Of a DNA stretch of 42,539 bases, positions 1 through 8,688 are shown one piece after another. The stretch is taken from positions 1 to 42,539 of the forward strand of contig JADLAC010000018.1 in the NCBI GenBank assembly GCA_020848435.1, given 5' to 3'. The translations under genes and the position numbers were made by a program. The DNA is from Burkholderiales bacterium. Lineage in GTDB: Bacteria > Pseudomonadota > Gammaproteobacteria > Burkholderiales > WYBJ01. The notes under the pieces are model-generated. The model saw only the letters and a program-made list of their open reading frames with translations, searched no databases and was not told the DNA's origin. Within the stretch, counting starts at the first letter, position 1. Each line of letters starts with the position of its first letter.

Positions 1-11
1 CAACCCGAAGG

Positions 12-111
12 GACGGGGCGCTTTTCGCGCATGGCGGTGTCGAACGACTTGCCGATAGTCTCGCTATCGGCTGCGTCGTCCTCCTAGCCCTGCGCGAAAA
101 TCGCCTCCGTC
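12..111. repeat. Long imperfect palindrome (about 100 bp)
   Basis: Three nested stem segments share one centre near position 61. The inner stem GCCGATAG (51-58) pairs with CTATCGGC (64-71) around a 5-nt loop. The outer stem at 17-31 pairs with 91-105, 14 of 15 positions complementary, built on GCGCTTTTCGCGCA and its complement. GACGG (12-16) pairs with CCGTC (107-111). There is no T tract at the outer edge, so it is not a simple terminator. It may be a multi-copy intergenic palindromic element, but one window cannot show copy number. Confidence 0.6.
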
Positions 112-280
112 GCACACGTGAAATCAACTCCGACAGGCTCCTAGACTAGGCCACGCGCGCGATCGGCATAGGCGGACACTGCGGGCGTTCGTTCGCGGCC
201 TCCTATGACGAGGGGCGAGCCCCCCAGCCGCTCGGGCCGACGAAGACGATCCCCCGCAGCCGCCTGCGGCGAGCGTTCCC
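112..280. other. Non-coding GC-rich stretch, no gene seen
   Basis: No reading frame here has a convincing start, ribosome binding site or recognisable protein. Open frames exist on both strands but are low-complexity translations rich in Arg, Gly, Pro and Ser, as expected for GC-rich non-coding DNA. It separates the palindrome from the repeat tract upstream of the nitrogen operon. Confidence 0.5.
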
Positions 281-377
281 GGTCCGCCCGGTCCGACCCT
301 GGTCCGACCCCGCCCAGTCCACCCCGCCCGGTCCGACCCCGATCCGTAGCCCGGTCCGTAGCGCCGGTCCGTAGCGT
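281..377. repeat. Degenerate GGTCCGACCC repeat tract
   Basis: The tract has several imperfect copies of GGTCCGACCC or GGTCCGCCC (281-340), then three copies of a GGTCCGTAGC-like unit with the first degenerate (341-376). The same core occurs at 14555-14580 and, as a clean 17-bp tandem repeat, at 42494-42539. All three are intergenic, which suggests a dispersed repeat family. Unit spacing is irregular and there are no unique spacers, so it is not a CRISPR array. Confidence 0.65.
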
Positions 378-388
378 GAGCGCGCCCA

Positions 389-422
389 GCACCAATTCGG
401 TTCACCGGCACCGCAACGGTGC
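389..422 (+). promoter_or_regulatory. Two NtrC-like enhancer sites
   Basis: GCACCGCAACGGTGC (408-422) is a perfect GCACC-N5-GGTGC palindrome, the core of the NtrC consensus TGCACC-N5-GGTGCA. A weaker copy, GCACCAATTCGGTTC, lies at 389-403 with one mismatch in the right half. Their centres are about 98 and 117 bp upstream of the start site predicted from the sigma-54 promoter at 487-503, a usual enhancer distance. Binding by NtrC is inferred. Confidence 0.6.
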
Positions 423-486
423 GCGAGGGTCCGCGCCCGGGTCCGGAGCCTGGGACCATTCCATTGAAATGAAATGCGTTTTCGAC

Positions 487-503
487 TTGGCACGCTACCT
501 GCT
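487..503 (+). promoter_or_regulatory. Sigma-54 promoter of the Gcw_chp-glnK-amtB operon
   Basis: TTGGCACGCTACCTGCT matches the sigma-54 consensus YTGGCACG-N4-TTGCW with one mismatch (C for the first T of the -12 box). The invariant GG (489-490) and GC (501-502) are exactly 10 nt apart, as the holoenzyme needs. Transcription should start near 513, leaving a leader of about 35 nt before the ATG at 549. With the upstream NtrC-like palindromes this predicts induction under nitrogen limitation. Confidence 0.75.
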
Positions 504-548
504 GTCTCGGCATCCGTTGCTCATGTCCATCAGGGAAAGGATTGGAGA

Positions 549-1758
<1,210 letters not shown>

Positions 1759-1769
1759 CGGAGATGCCG

Positions 1770-3275
1770 ATGAAACGTCTGTTCGCTCTGCTCACGTTGT
1801 GTACCGCCCTGGGCCTCGCGGCACCCGCGCTCGCCCAGGACAGCACCGCGGCGCCCGCCGCGACACCGGCCGCTGACAGCGCCGCACCCGCCAGCGCTGC
1901 GGCCGGCGGTGTTGCCATCACGGCAGCCACGGCGGCGCCCGCGGTTGCGGCCTCCGCGCCAGCACCGACCCCGAACAAGGGCGACACCGCGTGGATGATG
2001 ACCGCCACCGTGCTCGTGATCCTGATGATCGTTCCCGGGCTGGCGCTGTTCTACGGCGGCATGGTGCGCGCCAAGAACGCGCTGTCGGTGTTGATGCAGG
2101 TCTTCACCGTGTTCTCGCTCATGACGCTGCTGTGGTTCATCTACGGCTACAGCGTGGCGTTCACGGGTGGCAACGCGTTCTTCGGCGGCCTCGACAAGGT
2201 CTTCCTCAAGGGGGTGACCGATGCCTCCACGGCAGCCACCTTCAGCAAGGGCGTCGTGATTCCCGAGTTCAGCTTCATCGCCTTCCAGGCGACGTTCGCG
2301 GCCATCACGCCGTGCCTCATCATCGGCGCCTTCGCCGAACGCATGAAGTTCGCCGCCGTGCTGCTGTTCATGGTGATCTGGTTCACCTTCTCCTACCTGC
2401 CGATGGCGCACATGGTGTGGTACTGGGATGGGCCGGATGCGATCACCGATGCAGCATCGCTGGCCAAGGTCACCGAGGCCGCCGGATTCCTCTGGGCCAA
2501 GGGCGCGCTCGACTTCGCCGGCGGCACGGTGGTGCACATCAACGCGGGTGTCGCCGGCCTGGTCGGCGCCTACATGCTCGGCAAGCGGGTGGGGTTCGGG
2601 CGCGAATCGATGACACCGCACAGCCTCACGCTGACCATGATCGGTGCATCGCTGCTGTGGGTGGGCTGGTACGGCTTCAACGTCGGCTCGAATCTCGAAG
2701 CCACCGGCACCGCCGCGATGGCATTCGCCAACACCTCGGTAGCGACCGCCTCGGCCACGCTGAGCTGGATGTTCTTCGAGTGGCTGTTCAAGGGCAAGCC
2801 CTCGATGCTGGGCGCCGCCTCGGGCGCGATCGCGGGGCTGGTCGGCATCACTCCGGCGTGCGGCTTCGTCGGACCGATGGGCGCCATCGTCATCGGGCTG
2901 CTCGCCGGCGCGATCTGCCTGTGGGCCGTGAACGGGCTCAAGCGCATGCTCGGTGCCGATGACGCGCTCGATGTGTTCGGCGTACACGCGATCGGCGGCA
3001 TCATCGGCGCGCTGCTCACCGGGGTGTTCGTCAGCAAAGGCCTGGGCGGCGCGGGCATTCCCGACTTCGTCAAGAACGAGTTCGTCGACGTCGAAATCGG
3101 CACGCAGGTGATCTCCCAGCTCTGGGGCATCGGCACCGCGATCGTCTGGTCGGGGGTCGTGTCGTTCATCGCCTACAAGATCGTCGACCTCGTGATCGGC
3201 CTGCGCGTGCCCGAAGAGCAGGAACGCGAAGGACTCGATACCACCGAGCACGGCGAGGCGGCGTACCACTACTGA
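1770..3275 (+). CDS. amtB: Ammonium channel AmtB with signal peptide and Ala-rich linker
   Basis: 501 residues. It conducts ammonium across the inner membrane and is gated by GlnK. A signal peptide (MKRLFALLTLCTALG..., cleavage near APALA-Q) is followed by about 50 residues of Ala/Pro/Ser linker and an 11-helix Amt core. The recruiting Asp and first pore His are in DFAGGTVVHINAG, and the second pore His is in DVFGVHAIGG. An ATG also occurs at 1764, but GGAG at 1760-1763 directly abuts it and sits 6 nt before the ATG at 1770, so 1770 is preferred. The C-terminal tail (PEEQEREGLDTTEHGE) is the family's regulatory tail. Confidence 0.95.
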   Translation: MKRLFALLTLCTALGLAAPALAQDSTAAPAATPAADSAAPASAAAGGVAITAATAAPAVAASAPAPTPNKGDTAWMMTATVLVILMIVPGLALFYGGMVRAKNALSVLMQVFTVFSLMTLLWFIYGYSVAFTGGNAFFGGLDKVFLKGVTDASTAATFSKGVVIPEFSFIAFQATFAAITPCLIIGAFAERMKFAAVLLFMVIWFTFSYLPMAHMVWYWDGPDAITDAASLAKVTEAAGFLWAKGALDFAGGTVVHINAGVAGLVGAYMLGKRVGFGRESMTPHSLTLTMIGASLLWVGWYGFNVGSNLEATGTAAMAFANTSVATASATLSWMFFEWLFKGKPSMLGAASGAIAGLVGITPACGFVGPMGAIVIGLLAGAICLWAVNGLKRMLGADDALDVFGVHAIGGIIGALLTGVFVSKGLGGAGIPDFVKNEFVDVEIGTQVISQLWGIGTAIVWSGVVSFIAYKIVDLVIGLRVPEEQEREGLDTTEHGEAAYHY

Positions 3276-3296
3276 TCGATCCTCCCTCTCGATTCC

Positions 3297-3325
3297 AACG
3301 GGCGCCGCGGCGCCCGTTGTTTTTC
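3297..3325 (+). terminator. Intrinsic terminator after amtB
   Basis: A GC-rich hairpin has left arm AACGGGCG (3297-3304) and right arm CGCCCGTT (3311-3318), with a self-complementary CCGCGG between, followed by GTTTTTC. It lies 22 nt after the amtB stop and would end the nitrogen operon before gshA. Confidence 0.85.
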
Positions 3326-3445
3326 CCGCCGCCGGGTCTGCGGGGCATGGGCTACAATGCCCGTTCTCCAGCGACACGCCCTTTCCTCACGCCCGCGACG
3401 CTGCGCATCGCCTTGCGCAAGCGTCGCACACCGGGAGCCGCGGTC

Positions 3446-4762
3446 ATGAACGTCCCTCATCTCGTCACGGCGCTGAAAGGCCCTCTGCTCGACTTGGAAC
3501 GGCGGGTGCTCGCCGCCCAGCCGGCAATCGAGCACTGGTTGCGCACGCAGTGGCTGGAGCACAGCGTCCCGTTCTACTGCTCGGTCGACTTGCGCAACGC
3601 GGGCTTCAAGCTCGCGCCGGTGGACACCAACCTGTTTCCGGGCGGGTTCAACAACCTGAGCACGGAGTTCACGCCGCTCGCGGTGCAGGCGGCGATGGCG
3701 GCGATGGACAAAGTCTGCCCGGATGCGCGCGGCATTCTGCTCGTGCCCGAGAACCACACCCGCAATGTCTTCTACCTGCAGAACGTCGCCGCGTTGACCG
3801 GCATCCTGCGCCAGGCCGGCATGAGCGTGCGCATCGGCACCCTGCTGCCGGACATCCAAGCGCCGACCGAGCTTACGCTGCCGAACGGGGCGAAGCTCGT
3901 GCTGGAGCCCATCGGGCGCAAGGGAAACCGGGTGCTGGTGGATGACTTCGATCCTTGCGTGGTGCTGTTGAACAACGATCTGTCGGCGGGCGTGCCGCCG
4001 GTGCTGCGCGAGGTCGAGCAGGCGGTGCTGCCGCCGCTGCACGCGGGCTGGCACGCGCGGCGCAAGTCCAAGCACTTCGCCGCCTACGACCGGGTGGCGA
4101 AGGAGTTCGCCGAGCTGCTGGGCATCGATCCCTGGCTCTTCAATCCGTATTTCGAATCCTGCGGCCGGATCGACTTCCGCGGCCGCCAGGGCGAGGAATG
4201 CCTGGAGGGTTATGTCGACGAGATACTGACCGACGTACGCGCCAAGTACCGGGAGTATGGGATCGAAGAGCAGCCCTTCGTCATCGTCAAGGCCGACGCC
4301 GGCACCTACGGTATGGGCATCATGAGCGTCAAGGATCCCTCGGAGGTGAAGGATCTGAATCGCCGCCAGCGCAACAAGATGGCGGTTGTCAAGGAAGGGC
4401 TGGAAGTGCACGAGGTCCTGGTGCAGGAGGGCGTGCACACCTTCGAGACGGTCAACGATGCCGTGGCCGAGCCGGTCGTGTACATGATCGACCGGTTCGT
4501 GGTCGGGGGCTTCTACCGTGTCCATACCGAGCGCGGCAAGGACGAGAACCTGAATGCACCTGGCATGCAGTTCGTGCCGCTCGCCTTCGCCAGCCCCTGT
4601 CTGCCCGATCTCGCGGGCAAGCCCGATTGCCCGCCGAACCGGTTCTATGCCTACGGCGTGGTCGCCCGTCTCGCCCTGGTCGCCGCCGCCATCGAGCTCG
4701 AGGAAACCGAGCCCCGGTTCGCGCACGCCGAGCGGCCGCTGCACGCGGCCGGGGGCGCGTGA
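3446..4762 (+). CDS. gshA: Glutamate--cysteine ligase, proteobacterial GshA family (PF08886)
   Basis: 438 residues. It makes gamma-glutamylcysteine from Glu, Cys and ATP, the first step of glutathione synthesis, in the cytoplasm. The sequence fits the GshA class known from Acidithiobacillus and many betaproteobacteria (TIGR02049/PF08886), not the E. coli GshA or plant type. Conserved stretches include DTNLFPGGFNNL, ILLVPENHTRN, IVKADAGTYGMGIM and IDRFVVGGFYRVH. The ATG at 3446 follows GGGAG by 9 nt; upstream codons in frame look non-coding. A TACAAT hexamer at 3353-3358 could be a -10 box but has no good -35. gshB follows after 55 nt. Confidence 0.92.
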   Translation: MNVPHLVTALKGPLLDLERRVLAAQPAIEHWLRTQWLEHSVPFYCSVDLRNAGFKLAPVDTNLFPGGFNNLSTEFTPLAVQAAMAAMDKVCPDARGILLVPENHTRNVFYLQNVAALTGILRQAGMSVRIGTLLPDIQAPTELTLPNGAKLVLEPIGRKGNRVLVDDFDPCVVLLNNDLSAGVPPVLREVEQAVLPPLHAGWHARRKSKHFAAYDRVAKEFAELLGIDPWLFNPYFESCGRIDFRGRQGEECLEGYVDEILTDVRAKYREYGIEEQPFVIVKADAGTYGMGIMSVKDPSEVKDLNRRQRNKMAVVKEGLEVHEVLVQEGVHTFETVNDAVAEPVVYMIDRFVVGGFYRVHTERGKDENLNAPGMQFVPLAFASPCLPDLAGKPDCPPNRFYAYGVVARLALVAAAIELEETEPRFAHAERPLHAAGGA

Positions 4763-4817
4763 ACGCCGCGCCTTCCCCAGCGTCCTGCGTTAGCTCCCGT
4801 CGATGCCCCCAGCGCGC

Positions 4818-5759
4818 ATGAAGATCGCCTTCGTCCTCGACCCGCTCGACTCGATCAAGACCTACAAGGATTCCTCCTTTGCGATGATGCGCGAGGCCGC
4901 CGCGCGCGGCCATCGCCTGTACGCGATCATGCAGGAGGATGTCATGTGGCGCGGCGGCGATGTCCTTGCGTTCGCGCGCGAGCTGGCGCTGACCTCGGAC
5001 CCCTACCACTGGTACGAAGCGAGCCAGGCCACGGAGTCGAGCCTCGCCGCGTTCGACGCCGTGGTGATGCGCAAGGACCCGCCCTTCGACATGGAGTACG
5101 TGTATAGCACCTACCTGCTCGAGCTCGCGCAGCGCCAGGGTGCGCGCGTCTTCAACCATCCCAAGGCGATCCGCGACAACAACGAAAAGATGGCCATTGC
5201 CCGTTTCGCCCAGTTCACCGCGCCGACCATCGTCACCCGGCAGGAATCGCAGGTGCGCGCGTTCCTTGCCGAGCATGGCGACATCATCCTGAAACCCCTC
5301 GACGGCATGGGCGGCACGTCCATATTCCGCCTGCACCGGACCGATCCCAATATCGGCGTGGTGATCGAAACGCTCACCCACTACGGGCGGCGTACGATCA
5401 TGGCGCAACGCTACATCCCGGAAATCGTCCGCGGCGACAAACGCGTGCTCATCATCGACGGCAAGCCCGTGCCCTACAGCCTGGCGCGGATTCCGAAGGA
5501 AGGCGAAACGCGCGGCAACCTCGCCGCCGGCGGCCGCGGGGTGGCGCAGCCGCTGTCGCCGCGCGACGGGGAGATTGCGGCCACGATCGGACCCATACTG
5601 GCGGCCGAGGGGCTGTTGCTGATCGGGCTGGACGTGATCGGCGACTACCTCACCGAGGTCAACGTGACCAGCCCGACGTGTTTTCAGGAGATCACCGAGC
5701 AGACGGGCTTCAACGTCGCCGGCATGATGATCGATGCGCTGGAGCGCCAGGCCGGCTAG
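4818..5759 (+). CDS. gshB: Glutathione synthetase
   Basis: 313 residues, normal length. It joins gamma-glutamylcysteine and glycine using ATP. Typical landmarks: N-terminal MKIAFVLDPLDSIKTYKDSS, the MRKDPPFDMEY substrate motif, ATP-grasp segments ILKPLDGMGG and the glycine-rich loop KEGETRGNLAAGG, and the Mg-binding end EVNVTSP. An in-frame ATG at 4803 would add five residues (MPPAR); 4818 matches the family N-terminus and is preferred. It forms a two-gene unit with gshA. The 194 nt to the next gene hold a promoter, so the phosphotransferase genes may be transcribed separately. Confidence 0.95.
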   Translation: MKIAFVLDPLDSIKTYKDSSFAMMREAAARGHRLYAIMQEDVMWRGGDVLAFARELALTSDPYHWYEASQATESSLAAFDAVVMRKDPPFDMEYVYSTYLLELAQRQGARVFNHPKAIRDNNEKMAIARFAQFTAPTIVTRQESQVRAFLAEHGDIILKPLDGMGGTSIFRLHRTDPNIGVVIETLTHYGRRTIMAQRYIPEIVRGDKRVLIIDGKPVPYSLARIPKEGETRGNLAAGGRGVAQPLSPRDGEIAATIGPILAAEGLLLIGLDVIGDYLTEVNVTSPTCFQEITEQTGFNVAGMMIDALERQAG

Positions 5760-5900
5760 TTGGCGTGCGCTTTGAAGCTCTGCTCGCTTGCCGGCATGGC
5801 GAGCCCAGCGCCGAGCCTGGCGCCCCGCGGGGCAGGTGTGGCGGTTTCGCATCGCCAATGCAACCGCGCGCACTGCGGCGGTCGAAAACGCGCACGCTAT

Positions 5901-5930
5901 TTGCGGTATGGTGCTATGCAATAGCATAAT
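5901..5930 (+). promoter_or_regulatory. Candidate sigma-70 promoter with dyad, upstream of manX
   Basis: TTGCGG (5901-5906) and CATAAT (5925-5930) are separated by 18 nt, 24 nt before the manX ATG. A perfect dyad, TGCTAT-GCA-ATAGCA (5912-5926), fills the spacer and overlaps the -10 box, where a repressor could block polymerase. The region is notably AT-rich for this genome. No regulator is identified. Confidence 0.45.
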
Positions 5931-5953
5931 AGCGCGACATCGGTACGGCCCGA

Positions 5954-6370
5954 ATGATCGGCATCCTCATCATTGCCCACGGCACGCTCGGCGAGAGCCT
6001 GCTGCACTGCGCAAGCCACATCCTGGGCAAGCGTCCCAGGCACCTCGCGCAGATCGGCATCACGCCTCAAGACGACCCCCAACTCATCCTGCCGCAGGCC
6101 ATCCGCTTGCTGCGTGCTCTCGATTCGGGCCAAGGCGTGCTGGTGCTTACCGACATCTTCGGCGGGACGCCGAGCAACGTCGCGGGGCGTCTGTTGATTC
6201 CGAGCAAGGTCGAAGGGGTATCCGGCGTCAGCCTGCCGATGCTGATTCGTGCGCTCACCTACCGCAACGAGCCGCTCGCCATCGTGGTCGAAAAGGCATT
6301 ATCCGGAGGTACGGAAGGCGTCGTTCACATGCCGCCGCCCGAGCACACCAGTGTTGCAACGGGAACTTGA
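5954..6370 (+). CDS. manX: PTS EIIA component, mannose family
   Basis: 138 residues, an EIIA-Man domain (PF03610). It accepts phosphate from HPr on His9 in the motif IIAHGTLGESL. The second family motif, LVLTDIFGGTPSN, is present. No IIB, IIC or IID sugar-permease genes are nearby, so it most likely serves a regulatory phosphorelay rather than sugar import, as in other betaproteobacteria with incomplete PTS. The ptsH reading frame begins 20 nt before its stop, implying translational coupling. The symbol follows common usage for this context. Confidence 0.88.
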   Translation: MIGILIIAHGTLGESLLHCASHILGKRPRHLAQIGITPQDDPQLILPQAIRLLRALDSGQGVLVLTDIFGGTPSNVAGRLLIPSKVEGVSGVSLPMLIRALTYRNEPLAIVVEKALSGGTEGVVHMPPPEHTSVATGT

Positions 6371-6620
6371 GATCATCAACAAGCTCGGGCTGCACGCGCG
6401 GGCTTCGGTCAAGCTCACCCAGGCCGCCGGTCGGTTCAGCTCCGAGATCTGGCTCTCGCGCAACGGCAAGCGCGTCAACGCCAAGAGCATCATGGGGGTC
6501 ATGATGCTCGCTGCCGCGCGCGGCACCACGGTGCTCATCGAAGTCGAAGGCCCCGACGAAATGAGCGCGCTCGAAGCCCTGACGCAGCTCGTGGCGACCC
6601 GTTTCGGCGAGCCGGATTGA
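6351..6620 (+). CDS. ptsH: Phosphocarrier protein HPr (GTG start)
   Basis: 89 residues from a GTG start. HPr carries phosphate from EI to EIIA. With this start, the active histidine falls at His15 (NKLGLHARASVK) and the regulatory serine at Ser46 (NAKSIMGVM), exactly the standard numbering, which decides the start; a TTG at 6354 would shift both by one. Ser46 is the target of HPr kinase where present; hprK is not in this window. It overlaps the end of manX by 20 nt and is separated from ptsI by about 310 nt. Confidence 0.92.
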   Translation: MLQRELEIINKLGLHARASVKLTQAAGRFSSEIWLSRNGKRVNAKSIMGVMMLAAARGTTVLIEVEGPDEMSALEALTQLVATRFGEPD

Positions 6621-6929
6621 TCCCAGCGCCCGTGCCCGTCTGATCGGCCGCCGGCCCAGAAGGGACGAGCGATTCGCCCGCCTCCCCCGTGGCGCGGCAC
6701 GTCCTCGCCTGCCCCCATTGCGGATCGACGGCGCGCGCCGTCCACCGCTGCCGTGCAGTTGGGGGCGCCGTCAAGTCACGCTAGACTCTGGGCTCCAGCC
6801 ACCGCCGGCGCGATCGCGCGCGCGGCGAACTGCTGCACGGACCGCAATCATGCTCACGCTCCTTACGATCCGGCCGCGTGCCGAGCGCCGCGGCGGCACG
6901 GTGCCCGCCAGCCTCAAGGGGAAGGCGCG
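6621..6929 (+). other. Intergenic region between ptsH and ptsI with a candidate promoter
   Basis: About 310 nt without a convincing gene. TTGGGG (6759-6764) and TAGACT (6782-6787) are 17 nt apart and could drive ptsI separately, which would be unusual because ptsHI is normally one tight unit. AAGGGGAAGG (6916-6925) is a strong ribosome binding site for ptsI. I see no terminator or known RNA element here. Confidence 0.4.
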
Positions 6930-8660
6930 ATGAGCTTTACCATTCACGGCACGGGCATTTGCGCGGGCATCGCGATCGGCCAAGCGATGCTGCATTCCCA
7001 CACCCGCCTCGAAGCGGGCCACTATCTCGTCCCGCGTTCGCAGATCGCCGAGGAGCTCGCGCGCTTCGACGCCGCAGTGGCCAAGACCCGGGCCGAGTTC
7101 ACGGCGCTGCGCGAAACCATTCCCGCCAATGCGCCCTCCGAGTTCGAGGCGTTCATCGACGTGCACATGATGATCCTCAACGACTCGACCCTGTCGAAGG
7201 TTCCGCGCGCGATCATCGAGCGCGAGCAATGCAATGCCGAATGGGCGCTCAAGCTGCAAGCCGACGAGCTGCTGGCGCAGTTCGACGCGATCGAAGACGG
7301 CTACCTGCGCGAGCGCAAGGCCGATGTGCTGCAGGTCGTGGAGCGGCTGATGCTCGCGCTGGGCGGCCAGCCTGGCTACGTTCCCGATATCACCGATGCG
7401 GGGCAGAGCAAGATCCTGGTGGCCCACGATCTGTCACCTGCCGATGTGCTGCAGTTCAAGCAGCATCAGTTCGCGAGCTTCCTCACCGAGCTGGGTGGCA
7501 CCACGTCGCATACGGCGGTGGTCGCGCGCAGCTTGAACCTGCCTTCGATCGCCTCGCTGCACCACGCGCGCAGCCTGATCTACGAAAACGAGATGCTGAT
7601 CGTCGACGGCACCCAAGGCGTGGTCATCATCGACCCGGATCCCCAGGTGCTGGCGGACTATCGCTTGCGCCAGCACCAGATCGAGCTCGAGCGCCAAAAG
7701 CTGCGCCGGTTGCGCACGACCCGCGCGATGACCCTCGACGGCACGGGCGTCGAGCTGCACGCGAACATCGAATTGCCCGAGGACGTGGCCGAGGTGGCCG
7801 ACGCCGGCGCCTCCGGCATCGGGCTGTTCCGCACCGAGTTCCTGTTCATGAACCGCGACACGCTGCCCAACGAGGAGGAGCAGTTCGCAGCCTACCGCAA
7901 CGTGGTCGAATCGATGCAGGGCTTGCCCGTGACGATACGCACCTACGATCTCGGCTCCGACAAGGCCATCGACGGCGAGCAGCGGCCCGTATTGCAGAAT
8001 CCGGCGCTCGGTCTGCGTGCGATCAGGCTGTGTCTCACCGAGCCGCGGCGCTTTCAGATCCAGTTGCGGGCGATACTGCGAGCCTCGCATTACGGCAAGA
8101 CCCGCCTGTTGATTCCCATGATCTCGGCTGCGGCCGAGATCGACCAGACCCTGCACCAGATCGAAATCGCCAAGCAGACCCTCGCGGCGAAGAATATTGC
8201 GTTCGATCCACGGCTCGAGGTCGGCGGGATGATCGAAATCCCGGCCGCGGCGCTCGCGCTGCGCATGTTCACGCGCAAGCTGGATTTTCTTTCGATCGGC
8301 ACCAACGACCTCATTCAGTACACGCTTGCCATCGACCGTACCGACGATGCGGTCGCTCACCTCTACGACCCGCTGCACCCTGCGGTGCTGCACCTGGTGG
8401 CCTTGGTCATCTCCAGCGCCAATCGCACCGGCACGCCGGTTGCGCTGTGCGGAGAGATGGCGGGCGACGTGAAGCTGAGCCGCTTGCTGCTCGGCCTGGG
8501 CCTGCGACAGCTCTCCATGCATCCCGGCCAGATCCTCGCCGTGAAGCAGGAGATACTGCGCACCAACCTGTCCAGCGTGCGCTTGCTCGCTCGGCGGATG
8601 CTGCGCATCGCCGACCCGGATCGCATGCGCGCGATGCTCGAGCGCCTGAATGCCGACTGA
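6930..8660 (+). CDS. ptsI: Phosphoenolpyruvate-protein phosphotransferase (PTS enzyme I)
   Basis: 576 residues, the normal size of EI. It transfers phosphate from phosphoenolpyruvate to HPr. Order: N-terminal HPr-binding domain, phosphohistidine domain with His194 in LGGTTSHTAVVARS, then the PEP-binding barrel with LFRTEFLFM, DFLSIGTNDLIQYT and the acid/base Cys in VALCGEMAGD. The ATG at 6930 follows AAGGGGAAGG and begins the typical short lead MSFTIHGTGICAGIAIG; the frame is open upstream but without family similarity. Its last codons overlap an alternative start of the next gene. Confidence 0.95.
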   Translation: MSFTIHGTGICAGIAIGQAMLHSHTRLEAGHYLVPRSQIAEELARFDAAVAKTRAEFTALRETIPANAPSEFEAFIDVHMMILNDSTLSKVPRAIIEREQCNAEWALKLQADELLAQFDAIEDGYLRERKADVLQVVERLMLALGGQPGYVPDITDAGQSKILVAHDLSPADVLQFKQHQFASFLTELGGTTSHTAVVARSLNLPSIASLHHARSLIYENEMLIVDGTQGVVIIDPDPQVLADYRLRQHQIELERQKLRRLRTTRAMTLDGTGVELHANIELPEDVAEVADAGASGIGLFRTEFLFMNRDTLPNEEEQFAAYRNVVESMQGLPVTIRTYDLGSDKAIDGEQRPVLQNPALGLRAIRLCLTEPRRFQIQLRAILRASHYGKTRLLIPMISAAAEIDQTLHQIEIAKQTLAAKNIAFDPRLEVGGMIEIPAAALALRMFTRKLDFLSIGTNDLIQYTLAIDRTDDAVAHLYDPLHPAVLHLVALVISSANRTGTPVALCGEMAGDVKLSRLLLGLGLRQLSMHPGQILAVKQEILRTNLSSVRLLARRMLRIADPDRMRAMLERLNAD

Positions 8661-8688
8661 GACAGTCAGACGAGGCTACGCTGCGGCC

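Noticed and set aside
281..377. Possible CRISPR array
   Set aside because: Units are short, degenerate and irregularly spaced, without unique spacers, and no cas gene is present.
6690..6780. A short CPHC zinc-finger-like peptide in the ptsH-ptsI gap
   Set aside because: There is no start codon with a ribosome binding site and only one Cys-x-x-Cys pair; it is likely chance.
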